Shown: piece after piece, positions 42,554 through 51,127 of the stretch
Position numbering within the stretch: position 1 is the first letter of the stretch
Layout: every line of letters begins with the position of its first letter
Translations under genes and position numbers: made by a program
Notes under the pieces: model-generated
Database searches by the model: none
What the model saw: the letters and a program-made list of their open reading frames with translations, nothing else
What the model was told of the DNA's origin: nothing
DNA from: Rhizobium halophilum
Lineage (GTDB): Bacteria > Pseudomonadota > Alphaproteobacteria > Rhizobiales > Rhizobiaceae
DNA length: 62,269 nt
Assembly (NCBI RefSeq): GCF_021648825.1
Contig: NZ_JAKJHS010000013.1
Location: 1-62,269, forward strand
Direction: 5' to 3'

Positions 42554-44140
42554 ATGGCAAATGTCACGGGCATCCCGGTCTACAAGAAGATCGGGGCCAC
42601 TCCGGTGCCGGTAACCGCGCACGACCAGGCGCGGGTGGTCATCGTCGGCGCGGGGCCTGTCGGCCTCGCGCTGGCGCTGGACTTGGGCCGTCGGGGTCAA
42701 CCGGTTACGGTGCTGAACCGGCTGGACTTCGTGGCTCATTGCTCCAAAGCGATCTGCTTTTCCAAGCGTTCGCTGGACATTCTCGACCGGCTCGGAGCCG
42801 GCGACGCTGCCGTTGAAAAAGGCGTGACCTGGAACGTGGGCAAGGTCTTCTGGGGCGCGAGCGAGAGCCCGATCTACCAGTTCGACACGCTGCCGGTGAA
42901 GGATCAGAAGCGTCCCGGTTTTATCAACATCCAGCAATACTACATCGAAGAGTATCTGTTGGATGGCTGCCGGGCCTTGCCCAACATCGATATCCGGTGG
43001 GGACACACCGTGGACGCAGTAACAGCGTTGAATGACGGCGCAGAACTCACGGTCACTGCCGTCGACGGCAGCTACAAACTGAGGGCTGATTGGATCGTCG
43101 CCTGCGATGGCGCGCGCTCGACAGTGCGCGACAAGCTGGGCCTCGACTTCGAGGGGCGAGTGTTCGAGGACAACTTCCTTATCGCAGACATTCGAATGAA
43201 GCACGAGATGCCCGCGGAGCGCTGGTTCTGGTTCGACCCTCCTTTTAACCCGGGCCGGTCCGCGCTGATGCACAAGCAGCCTGACGACGTCTGGCGCCTG
43301 GACTTCCAGCTTGGCTGGAACATCGACCGAGAGGCTGCAACTCGACTGGAGAACGTTGAGCCATTCATTCGAGCCATGCTGGGAGAGAATCTGGAATTCG
43401 AACGCGAGTGGTACTCGGTCTACAGCTTCCAGTGCCGACGCATGGCGCGCTTCGTGCACGGCCACGTGATCTTTGCAGGAGATGCGGCACATCTGGTTTC
43501 GCCCTTTGGCGCACGTGGATGCAATGGTGGACTTGCCGACGCCGACAATCTTGGCTGGAAGCTCGATCTGGTGCTCAATGGCGAGGCCGATGAAAGCCTG
43601 ATCGAGACCTACAACCTTGAGGCTGTCGCCACTGCGGACGAGAACATCCTAAACTCGACCCGCTCAACCGACTTCCTGACGCCGAAGTCGAAGGCGAGCC
43701 AGGCGCTGCGGGACGCGGTGCTCGAACTGGCGAAGGAGCATGCTTTTGCCCGTCCATTCGTAAACTCGGGGCGGTTGTCGACAGCTGTCAGCTATGCCGA
43801 AAGCCCGTTGTCGACGCCCGACGAGGATGCATGGGAAGGCGGAGTGGCGCCGGGAATGCCGGTGCTGGATGCCCCCTTGGCGGACGGGTGGTTGCTGGAT
43901 GAGCTCGGGAACCATTTCGTGCTGCTCGCCTGTGGCGGAGATCAACCCGTACCCCCGAGTGTTCGACTGGTTGCGCTGGAGCCCAACGGCTTGGCGGCGC
44001 AGCGTCTAGGACTGATGCCCGGCGCTAGCGTTCTGGTCCGACCCGATCAATATGTTGCGGCGCGGTGGCAACAGCCGACCCCCACCGCCGTCGAAACCGC
44101 CTTGCGGCGTGCCAAGGGAGAGACGCTATGCCTGCAGTGA
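42554..44140 (+). CDS. FAD-dependent aromatic monooxygenase (PheA/TfdB/MhpA type)
   Basis: A 528-residue class A flavin hydroxylase. It has the Rossmann motif VVIVGAGPVGLALALDLG near residue 28, the DG motif ACDGARSTVRDKLGL and the GD motif FAGDAAHLVSPFGARGCNGG, then a thioredoxin-like C-terminus. It uses NAD(P)H and oxygen to hydroxylate a phenol or hydroxyphenyl acid. ATG 42554 follows GGGAGGACATC. Given hmgA 3 kb away, 3-hydroxyphenylacetate to homogentisate is a plausible reaction, but this is inference. A DUF2783 gene overlaps its end. Confidence 0.85.
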   Translation: MANVTGIPVYKKIGATPVPVTAHDQARVVIVGAGPVGLALALDLGRRGQPVTVLNRLDFVAHCSKAICFSKRSLDILDRLGAGDAAVEKGVTWNVGKVFWGASESPIYQFDTLPVKDQKRPGFINIQQYYIEEYLLDGCRALPNIDIRWGHTVDAVTALNDGAELTVTAVDGSYKLRADWIVACDGARSTVRDKLGLDFEGRVFEDNFLIADIRMKHEMPAERWFWFDPPFNPGRSALMHKQPDDVWRLDFQLGWNIDREAATRLENVEPFIRAMLGENLEFEREWYSVYSFQCRRMARFVHGHVIFAGDAAHLVSPFGARGCNGGLADADNLGWKLDLVLNGEADESLIETYNLEAVATADENILNSTRSTDFLTPKSKASQALRDAVLELAKEHAFARPFVNSGRLSTAVSYAESPLSTPDEDAWEGGVAPGMPVLDAPLADGWLLDELGNHFVLLACGGDQPVPPSVRLVALEPNGLAAQRLGLMPGASVLVRPDQYVAARWQQPTPTAVETALRRAKGETLCLQ

Positions 44141-44319
44141 ACCTTGGCACCAATCTTAGCGATCATGATGCCCTTTATGAAGCACTGGTTCGCCTGCATG
44201 ACGGCCTTAGCGATGAGGAGAGCCTGAGGCTGTGGGCGCGGCTGACGCTGATCCTGATGAACCACATTGGCGACCGCGATGTGCTCTTAGCAGCCATGGA
44301 AAAGGCCCGAAAAGGCTGA
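44128..44319 (+). CDS. DUF2783 small protein
   Basis: A 63-residue helical protein: LGTNLSDHDALYEALVRLHD, GLSDEESLRLWARLTLILMN, IGDRDVLLAAMEKAR. DUF2783 proteins regularly follow flavin monooxygenases of this type, perhaps as an accessory subunit. ATG 44128 lies inside the last codons of the monooxygenase gene (13-base overlap), so translation is coupled. Confidence 0.8.
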   Translation: MPAVNLGTNLSDHDALYEALVRLHDGLSDEESLRLWARLTLILMNHIGDRDVLLAAMEKARKG

Positions 44320-44563
44320 AAAGCATCTCTGGGAGGAGACCGTATCACAGCATTAATGCTGCCGCAGCAGAACTCGTTGTGAAGCGGCTTGCGAGGGCGA
44401 GGAGCCCGACCGAATGGAGCGCATGCTTTTGGTGGCGGCAAAGTGGCGGACTCTGAACCAGCGGATCAGGCGTGGGATAGGGCGAGCGACAGCGGTCTTT
44501 AGCCAGTTGGGTCAAGGCCTGCGTAAGTGCCCGAAGCTATGGAGGGGGCTTTGGTTCAGTCGC

Positions 44564-44683
44564 TCAGTGGAACCGACTGGCGACGAAGAGAAGTAGGAGG
44601 AGAGGGCCTCCCAAAAGTGCTGTGAGCAGGATCACGGCGTAGAATAGGCGGGCCACATGCCTCGTCAGCATCTTGCGAATCAT
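44564..44683 (-). CDS. 39-residue membrane microprotein
   Basis: ATG 44683 overlaps the stop of the upstream exported-protein gene (ATGA). The product is a basic N-terminus (MIRKMLTRHVARLFYA), one membrane helix (VILLTALLGGPLLLLLFVA) and SRFH. The overlap and a clean helix argue for a real translated gene, perhaps a membrane partner of its neighbour. No family known. Confidence 0.5.
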   Translation of the reverse strand: MIRKMLTRHVARLFYAVILLTALLGGPLLLLLFVASRFH

Positions 44684-45258
44684 GGCCGGTCAGCTGCGTA
44701 ATCGTTCGACAGCCCTTTCGGTTCGGCTAGTAACTTCGTTACAATATCAAACGGAGCTGCTGCAGTACTTATCCTGCTGCGTTGAGAACCCGGCAGGTAA
44801 GCGAAAGGTTTTTGAACCGGTTGCCCGTTCCCTGACGAGAGCTGCTCTGCAGAGAACGTCTTCCATTCCCCAAAATGGCAGTCAGGCGCCCATTGCTCAT
44901 GGATCGAATGGGATTCTACCGCATCGACCAAGAGAAAGAAATCTCCGCATCTGATGGCAATTCCAACCCCCAAACGGTTACTGCTTGTCCCGCCACCATT
45001 CACGAGGTTCGGGGAAGCCGCCCCGCGCACAGGCCAGATGTTTGCCGACTTCTCTTCAGCTGTCCTAGGGATTTGGGCTGCTCGCGGCAACACGGGCGGG
45101 ACCACCGTGCGCTCCGCTTGGATCGCCGCCACCAGAGCCTTGAGCCGCTCATTTGGATCTGTAGTCCCAAGAGTGAAGCCGCCAGCGTCCAGGAGGGCGA
45201 GGCTGCTTCCCAGGAATAGAGCCGCCGTCGTTATCCCCTTGGTCCATTCTCGAGCCAT
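44680..45258 (-). CDS. Exported or anchored hypothetical protein
   Basis: A 192-residue protein with a signal-like N-terminus (MAREWTKGITTAALFLGSSL) and a mature part containing CGDFFLLVDAVESHSIHEQW with two cysteines. No known domain. ATG 45258 follows GAGGAGTAATTCAC. It is divergent from the two-component system at 45432 and is separated from it by a perfect 17-bp inverted repeat, so it is a candidate target of that system. Confidence 0.6.
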   Translation of the reverse strand: MAREWTKGITTAALFLGSSLALLDAGGFTLGTTDPNERLKALVAAIQAERTVVPPVLPRAAQIPRTAEEKSANIWPVRGAASPNLVNGGGTSSNRLGVGIAIRCGDFFLLVDAVESHSIHEQWAPDCHFGEWKTFSAEQLSSGNGQPVQKPFAYLPGSQRSRISTAAAPFDIVTKLLAEPKGLSNDYAADRP

Positions 45259-45341
45259 GTGAATTACTCCTCGTAAGATCAGTGCGCGGCCGGTCGCCGC
45301 AACACACCGGACTGCCTGGCTTTCGAATTTGGGGTCCGTCG

Positions 45342-45391
45342 ATTGCAGCAGCATTACCGTCGCCGAAGTCGCTTGGTAATGCTGCTGCAAT
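45342..45391. repeat. Perfect 17-bp inverted repeat in a divergent promoter
   Basis: ATTGCAGCAGCATTACC (45342-45358) is followed, after 16 bases, by its exact reverse complement at 45375-45391. It lies between the exported-protein gene and the two-component operon. It could be an operator or an RNA hairpin in the response-regulator leader. Confidence 0.75.
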
Positions 45392-45431
45392 GTCCATGAT
45401 GTACACGACCAGGTAGAAGGTGACGCTACAG

Positions 45432-46103
45432 ATGAGACTTCTGCTCATAGAGGACGAAAAAGAACTGGCGGCGGCTCTGGCAGTTGCTCTGAGCAAGCAC
45501 GGTATCGTCATTGACAACACAGCCCGTCTCGCCGATGCATTCGAACTGACGCTTCAAAACAACTACGATGCCATCCTGCTGGACAGGCGCCTGCCTGATG
45601 GGGAAGGGCTGACCCTCATTTCGAAGCTGCGCCGGTCGCAAGGAGACACTCCGATCATTGTCATGACTGCGCGAAACGAGCCGCTGGAACGTGTCGAGGG
45701 GCTCAACATGGGTGCCGATGACTATCTCGGTAAGCCATTTCTGGTCGAGGAACTGTTGGCGCGTGTGCGAGCAGTCCTTCGGCGGCCTGCAAACCTCGCA
45801 GAGCCAGAGATTGTTGCGGGGCGGATGGTGATCAATCCGTTGCACCTCGGTGTCTCCGTAGGGTCGCGCCAACTGGACTTGCCCCGGCGAGAATTGTCCA
45901 TCCTCATCGCCATGGCCAAGCGGAAGAACAAAACGGTCCTTCGCACGACGTTGGAAGAGGCGGTTTACAATTACGAAGAAGAAATTCAGTCCAACGCCAT
46001 TGATGCGCATATCTCCCGACTGCGGAAGAGGTTGGCAGATGCAAACTCTGGCGTCTCCATCCACAATATCCGGGGCGTCGGCTACCTTCTGAAGGAAGAA
46101 TGA
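45432..46103 (+). CDS. OmpR-family response regulator
   Basis: A 223-residue DNA-binding response regulator. The receiver has Glu7-Asp8, phospho-Asp51 (DAILLDRRLP), the switch Thr in IIVMTARN and KPF for the Lys. The winged helix covers the last 95 residues (LDLPRRELSILIAMAKRKNK, NAIDAHISRLRKRLADA, IRGVGYLL). ATG 45432 is chosen. It overlaps the downstream kinase gene (ATGA), forming a classic pair. Confidence 0.88.
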   Translation: MRLLLIEDEKELAAALAVALSKHGIVIDNTARLADAFELTLQNNYDAILLDRRLPDGEGLTLISKLRRSQGDTPIIVMTARNEPLERVEGLNMGADDYLGKPFLVEELLARVRAVLRRPANLAEPEIVAGRMVINPLHLGVSVGSRQLDLPRRELSILIAMAKRKNKTVLRTTLEEAVYNYEEEIQSNAIDAHISRLRKRLADANSGVSIHNIRGVGYLLKEE

Positions 46104-47440
46104 TGGGCACGGCAGGAACCGCGGCTTCGTCCCTCTGGTGGAGACTCAGTTGGCAGCTTGGCCTGGTAATCGTCGGCGTCATCGGCGCAGTAATCTTCGG
46201 GCTTTGCGTCTGGGCTGCTACGATCATGTCCCCCAATATTGCCATGGAAGAAACCGTTGAAGCCGCAATAGCCGGGGCCGTGACCGACGAAGATGGAGGT
46301 CGGCTTGAACTGCAAGAAACGCCGGAGCTGATCGCGCTCAAGGACCAGAACCGTGCGCTCTGGTACATCGCCGCCACCACGAACGGCGCCTCCACATCCT
46401 ATGGAACTATACCTGTGGTATATGCGGAGCTCGCACATCTGGTCCCACTGTTTCAGGATGCAGATATTCGAGGCTCCGATGTAAGCAGCGAAGTGGCAAC
46501 AATAGACGCTGTAGAAACGGTGGTTGGCGAGGTCCGGATTCTCTTCGGAGGTGTAGCTGACCAAGGTTCTCCCGTTCTCGCCCTTTTCGCCAGGGCTTAT
46601 CCAATCTACGCCTCACTGCTTGCCGTGGCCTTGCCCGCGATATTCTTTGCCGTCCCGCGGATCGTTAGCCGCGCGCTTGTCCGGGTGAGCGAAGTCGCTG
46701 AGCGAGCAGCACAGATTGAACCACGCAGACATGGCGCACGTCTTCCCACGGACGGTTTACCCAAGGAAGTCGTCCCCTTGGTTGTAGCCTTCAACGAGGT
46801 ACTCGATCGCCTTGAGGGCGAAGCCAAGAAACGACAGCGCTTTCTCATAGATGCAGCCCACGAACTGAGAACACCGATCGCAATCATGCAGACGCGGATC
46901 GACGGGATGCCGGACGGGCCGGAGCGACGGCGCCTGTTGTGCGACGTCGCTCGCTTGGCCGACTCGGCCGAGCAACTGCTGGATTTTGAGCGTCACAACC
47001 AAGCCGAAGAGCTGAATGGTACCGTTGATCTGGTTGATATGGCACGAACTGTCGTGGCCGACATCGCGCCCGTGGCGATTGCAGCCGGTTACCAGATTTC
47101 TTTTTGCAGCGAAGTCGGAGGCCTCGAGCGCAAGGGAAACGCTGTAGCGTTAGCGAGGGCCGTCAGCAATCTCATCCGCAATGCGATCGATCATTGCGAG
47201 GGTCGGGGGGAGATCGTGGTTTCGGTTTCAGGTGATGGTGCGATAGCTGTGTCAGATCAAGGGCCGGGTATACCCGCAGAGCATCAAGAACTGGTCTTCG
47301 CGCCGTTTTACCGTGTGGCTCCAAAAAGTCAGGGTACAGGCCTTGGTCTAAGTCTGGTTAAGCAGATCTCCGACAACCACCACGCCCGCGTGTTCATGAA
47401 AAGCGATCAACAGGGTACGACGGTGACAATCAAGCTTTGA
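46100..47440 (+). CDS. Membrane sensor histidine kinase
   Basis: A 446-residue kinase. Two membrane segments (LGLVIVGVIGAVIFGLCVWA near residue 15 and LLAVALPAIFFAVPRIV near residue 173) enclose a periplasmic domain of about 130 residues. The cytoplasmic part holds a HAMP region, the H box AAHELRTPIAIM, N box NLIRNAIDHC, G1 SDQGPGIP and G2 GTGLGLSLV. It pairs with the adjacent response regulator. The signal is unknown. Confidence 0.87.
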   Translation: MMGTAGTAASSLWWRLSWQLGLVIVGVIGAVIFGLCVWAATIMSPNIAMEETVEAAIAGAVTDEDGGRLELQETPELIALKDQNRALWYIAATTNGASTSYGTIPVVYAELAHLVPLFQDADIRGSDVSSEVATIDAVETVVGEVRILFGGVADQGSPVLALFARAYPIYASLLAVALPAIFFAVPRIVSRALVRVSEVAERAAQIEPRRHGARLPTDGLPKEVVPLVVAFNEVLDRLEGEAKKRQRFLIDAAHELRTPIAIMQTRIDGMPDGPERRRLLCDVARLADSAEQLLDFERHNQAEELNGTVDLVDMARTVVADIAPVAIAAGYQISFCSEVGGLERKGNAVALARAVSNLIRNAIDHCEGRGEIVVSVSGDGAIAVSDQGPGIPAEHQELVFAPFYRVAPKSQGTGLGLSLVKQISDNHHARVFMKSDQQGTTVTIKL

Positions 47441-47585
47441 GGGCTGGCTGCCAACGGGGTTAACTGCAGCCGGCATTCCGAGAATGCCCTTTCAGCTTCT
47501 TGGGGAACCAAGCGAACCTTTCTGTAATGCTGCGGCAACCCTCCGCCGCGAATGTCCTCACAGTTTCTTGTGGAGGCAATCTATA

Positions 47586-48485
47586 GTGTCCAGTCAATTT
47601 GTTCTCTTCCGCCGCGTGGCCCACGCTTCCTCGAAGCGCTTGGCGACGATTTTGATGGCCAGCATGGTGTTGGCCGCCACGGGATGTACGACGATGCCAA
47701 TGAAAGAAAGTGGGACGCTCACTTCTTACAGCAACCTCGGCGCTCAGAAGTCCAAACTGGGCAAGAAGCGAAGGTTGTTCGTCGATGGCGATTACTTGGC
47801 CCAGGTCAAGACGGTGAGGATCATCCCCACCAGCTATACCTTCGTCGCTGCGGCTAAAATCAAGACGCCGGCGGACCGTGCACTTGTAACCAACGCGCTT
47901 GATCGGGCACTATGCGTTGCACTCAGCGACAGGTATCGCTTGGTCCCTCCTGACCGACAGGCCGATTTGACGGTACGTTCTGTCATCACAGATATAGTTC
48001 CCACGAACAAAAGTGTGGCGGCCGCTGCTACTGTGGTGAGCGTCGGCGGAGGCTTCGCCCTTCCCGAGAACATCCCGGTTGTTGGAGTGCCACGTATCCC
48101 CTTCGGGCTGGGAGGCCTGTCTGTCGAGGCAGAAGCTGTGGACAGCCAAAATGTCCAGCGTGCAGCGATGATGTGGGGTCGCGGCGCGAACTTCCTGCAG
48201 GACAAGCCACGCTATTCGGAGGTGGGTGACGCCTATAGCCAGGCCACAAAATTTGCCAGCGATTTCTCACGACTGCTCATCAAGGGCCGCGAGCCAAGAC
48301 TACTCGACGTCTCCCTGCCATCAAGTCATCGGGTGCGGTCATGGTTTGGTGGAAAGCCAAAATACGAGGCATGTGAGACATACGGGCGAGCTCCTGGCCT
48401 ACCAGGGGCTCTGTCGGCGAAGTTCGGTCTGCCTCCACAGTGGGCTGACAAAACGGCAAAAACGGCCACACGACCATTGCCATAG
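47586..48485 (+). CDS. DUF3313-like lipoprotein
   Basis: A 299-residue exported protein. The N-terminus is a lipoprotein signal with lipobox LAATGC. The mature part (VKTVRIIPTSYTFVAAAKI, DRALCVALSDRYRLVPPDRQ, ADLTVRSVITDIVPTNKSVA) matches DUF3313-type outer-membrane lipoproteins. GTG 47586 follows TGTGGAGGCAATCTATA. It could follow the two-component operon in the same transcript (145-base gap), but a terminator-like hairpin lies downstream of its own end. Confidence 0.72.
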   Translation: MSSQFVLFRRVAHASSKRLATILMASMVLAATGCTTMPMKESGTLTSYSNLGAQKSKLGKKRRLFVDGDYLAQVKTVRIIPTSYTFVAAAKIKTPADRALVTNALDRALCVALSDRYRLVPPDRQADLTVRSVITDIVPTNKSVAAAATVVSVGGGFALPENIPVVGVPRIPFGLGGLSVEAEAVDSQNVQRAAMMWGRGANFLQDKPRYSEVGDAYSQATKFASDFSRLLIKGREPRLLDVSLPSSHRVRSWFGGKPKYEACETYGRAPGLPGALSAKFGLPPQWADKTAKTATRPLP

Positions 48486-48903
48486 CCGATAGGGTGGGGT
48501 GCTGGATCCCCGAACCAGCGTCTGCACCAGGCCGATCCTCGTGTGAAAGAAGATGGCCGTTATGGAAATACGCAATCCTGCACCCTTACACGGGGTCAAG
48601 AGGAGCGTCCTAATCGTTTTTAGCACCTTCGGTGCCTCGCTCTCCAGGGGTCATCGTTCGTGAGCTCAATTCTGAAGGGAACGAGCCGGGCGGAAACGCC
48701 GCCCGACTCGTTGTTCCCCTAAGCAGGATCAGAAACTCAGGATGATCTTGCCACGCGCTCTGCCAGAGCTTTAGCTCAAGCAATGAATACTCTCAAATCT
48801 CCTAGTTAAATTTCAGGCGCAAGCCGTGGCCGGGCCCGCCGGCGAACAGGCCCAACCGAATGGATGACAATCAGCCTCAGGTCGTTGAGGATGCAAAAAG
48901 GGC
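48486..48903. other. Convergent intergenic gap with a terminator hairpin
   Basis: About 420 bases between the lipoprotein and the convergent glucosidase gene. Besides the hairpin at 48677-48718 I see no gene or repeat. Confidence 0.5.
48677..48718. terminator. Bidirectional terminator-like hairpin
   Basis: CGGGCGG (48687-48693) pairs with CCGCCCG (48699-48705) around loop AAACG; outer bases GGGAACGAG and CTCG plus GTTCCC extend the stem. It lies between convergent genes and may stop transcripts from both sides. There is no long T-tract. Confidence 0.5.
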
Positions 48904-51111
48904 TCAGTTCACGGATACCACGCGCACGCCTCCTCTCTGATCCAGTACCTCAACCGTTACCTGCTTGCCCGAGCGGCGAAGAGCGACGTCGACGGCGCCA
49001 CCGCCGACAGTGAGGTTTCGGATGACAACCTCGTCCAGGAATGCCGGCAGGACTGGCCGCTCGAAAGTGATCTGGGTGTTCTCGGGGTCGAATGTCAGTC
49101 CCAGGCTCGACTGGAGCAAACACAGTGGAGCTGCGGCCGCCCAGGCTTGAGGTGCGCAAGCGACCGGGTAGAAGGTCGGCCCCTGAGCGCGATGACGCCT
49201 AAATCCGCAAAACAACTCCGGTAGGCGCCGCAGATCGATGTAGGTCGATGCTGCGAAAAGCCCTTCAAACACGTTCGCCGCTTCTTTTCTGTAGCCATAG
49301 CGACCAAAACCAGATGCAATGAGCGAGTTGTCGTGAGGCCAGACCGAACCGTTGTGGTAGCTCATCGGGTTGTATCGCGCCTCGGTCGATGGCACCGTAC
49401 GAATGCCCCAGCCGCAGAAGGATGATGGTTCCATGAGCGTCTTCACAACAGCTTCCGCCCGTTCCGGATAGGCTATTCCTGTCACAAGAGCATGGCCGGC
49501 GTTGGACGCTCTGACGCGGCACGGTCGCTTGTTCCCATCTAGTGCGAGTACAAAGGTGCCCAGAGCTTCATCGAAGAACGCAGCGTCGAATGCGAACTGA
49601 AGTGCTGCGGCCCGCGCGCAATAGCGCGAGGCGAGCTCTCGGCGGTCCAAGCGACGACAGATCATCGCTGCGGCACTGAAGGCCGCATAAGCATATGCCT
49701 GTACCTCGGCCAGCGCGATCGGTCCCTTGGCCAGGGTGCCGTTGGCATGAAAGACGGAATCATAGCTGTCTTTCCAACCCTGGTTGACCAAGCCTTCCTC
49801 GGTCATCCGTCCATACTCAACGAAGCCGTCTCCGTCGCGGTCACCGTAGTCCTCGATCCAGATGAGGGCAGCCTCGATGTTTGGCCAAAGCCCCCTTAGT
49901 GTCTCCAGGTCACCTGTGCGTTCGAGGTAGGCGCCTGCAAGCATCACGAAGAGCGGCGTGGAGTCGACACTGCCGTAGTAGCGGCGGAAGGGCACTTCCC
50001 CAAGCTCCGCCATCTCGCCATAGCGCACCTCATGAAGGATCTTTCCCGGCTCTGCATCCGCCACCGGATCAACGTCCGTCGCCTGATTGGCGGCCAGGTG
50101 ACCCAGCACGCCTTTCGCGATGGTAGGATCGAGCCACAACGTCTGTAGCGCAGTGATGATGGCGTCCCTGCCGAACACCGTGCTAAACCATGGAATGCCA
50201 GCATAAGGGTACGGTCCTTCGGGGGTATCCGTCAAAAGCATGTAGACGTCGGACACGCTCCTGCGCAGCGCCTCGTTGAAGATATCGTTGGATGTTTCAA
50301 CTGCTGCCGCTCTCGACGAAGACAGGCGCAGGGCCCTGCGGGCATCCCGCAGGCCCTTGAAGAAGGCGGCGGTGGGCGAACTGTCGGGTTCGCAGTTGCA
50401 GGCGATCTCGACAAAGATCGAGCGGGCTTGCCTGGACTGGAGTTGCAGACGGAAGACCGCCTGTTGGGCGGTCACCATCTCTGGTGCAGGTTCAAAGCGG
50501 ATCGATGTGCTTCGCCGGCATTCATCGAGTCCCGTGTATGAAAGCTCTACCCCATCATTGGTCGTGATAGACGGATGTCGTGTCCCCCGCTTCCCACGCT
50601 CCGTTCCACGCACCTCGAAAAGATCCGCGAAATCGGCGTCAACGGCCAGTTCGATCGAGATCTCGCGAGGCTGATCATCGAAGTTCCTCACTACCAGACG
50701 TTCTAGGCAGCGGCCTTGCCACAGAAAGCGAGTCCGCCTGATGTGAACCAGATCATGCTCAAGAACCATTTTGCCGGTTCCATCGAACAGATCAGGATTT
50801 GTCAGGTCGCATGTCAGTGTGGCGTTGTCGTCTCTCAGAGTGGAGCTGAGGAGCATCGGTCGCGCACCGCCGATCGTCATGTAGAAATGCGAGAGATAGC
50901 GGGTGTCGCGGTGGAAGATGCCTTCCGGGCTTCCGGGGCCGGATATTACGTCGCCGTTGTGATCAAACACGGCGAAGGTATCGCCGTGTTTTAGTGTGCG
51001 TGGTCGGCGTTCCTGCAAGGACGCCGAGGCAGGAATGAAGAACTGGCCAACAGAGCTAAGCTGAAGTCCGGGAAGGTTCACCGGATCGGGCTGAATGTTT
51101 GCGACGTCCAT
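48904..51111 (-). CDS. Amylo-alpha-1,6-glucosidase-type glycoside hydrolase
   Basis: A 735-residue protein. The N-terminal domain (SPEGIFHRDTRYLSHFYMTI) is the glycogen-debranching N-terminal fold. The catalytic (alpha/alpha)6 barrel follows with GIPWFSTVFGRDAIITALQ near residue 345, EYGRMTEEGLVNQGWKDS near residue 460 and VWPHDNSLIASGF near residue 600. It would act on alpha-1,6 branches or related glucans. ATG 51111 follows GAAAGAGGTGGCTCC. The GT4 glycosyltransferase is 16 bases upstream on the same strand. Confidence 0.85.
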   Translation of the reverse strand: MDVANIQPDPVNLPGLQLSSVGQFFIPASASLQERRPRTLKHGDTFAVFDHNGDVISGPGSPEGIFHRDTRYLSHFYMTIGGARPMLLSSTLRDDNATLTCDLTNPDLFDGTGKMVLEHDLVHIRRTRFLWQGRCLERLVVRNFDDQPREISIELAVDADFADLFEVRGTERGKRGTRHPSITTNDGVELSYTGLDECRRSTSIRFEPAPEMVTAQQAVFRLQLQSRQARSIFVEIACNCEPDSSPTAAFFKGLRDARRALRLSSSRAAAVETSNDIFNEALRRSVSDVYMLLTDTPEGPYPYAGIPWFSTVFGRDAIITALQTLWLDPTIAKGVLGHLAANQATDVDPVADAEPGKILHEVRYGEMAELGEVPFRRYYGSVDSTPLFVMLAGAYLERTGDLETLRGLWPNIEAALIWIEDYGDRDGDGFVEYGRMTEEGLVNQGWKDSYDSVFHANGTLAKGPIALAEVQAYAYAAFSAAAMICRRLDRRELASRYCARAAALQFAFDAAFFDEALGTFVLALDGNKRPCRVRASNAGHALVTGIAYPERAEAVVKTLMEPSSFCGWGIRTVPSTEARYNPMSYHNGSVWPHDNSLIASGFGRYGYRKEAANVFEGLFAASTYIDLRRLPELFCGFRRHRAQGPTFYPVACAPQAWAAAAPLCLLQSSLGLTFDPENTQITFERPVLPAFLDEVVIRNLTVGGGAVDVALRRSGKQVTVEVLDQRGGVRVVSVN

Positions 51112-51127
51112 GGAGCCACCTCTTTCC

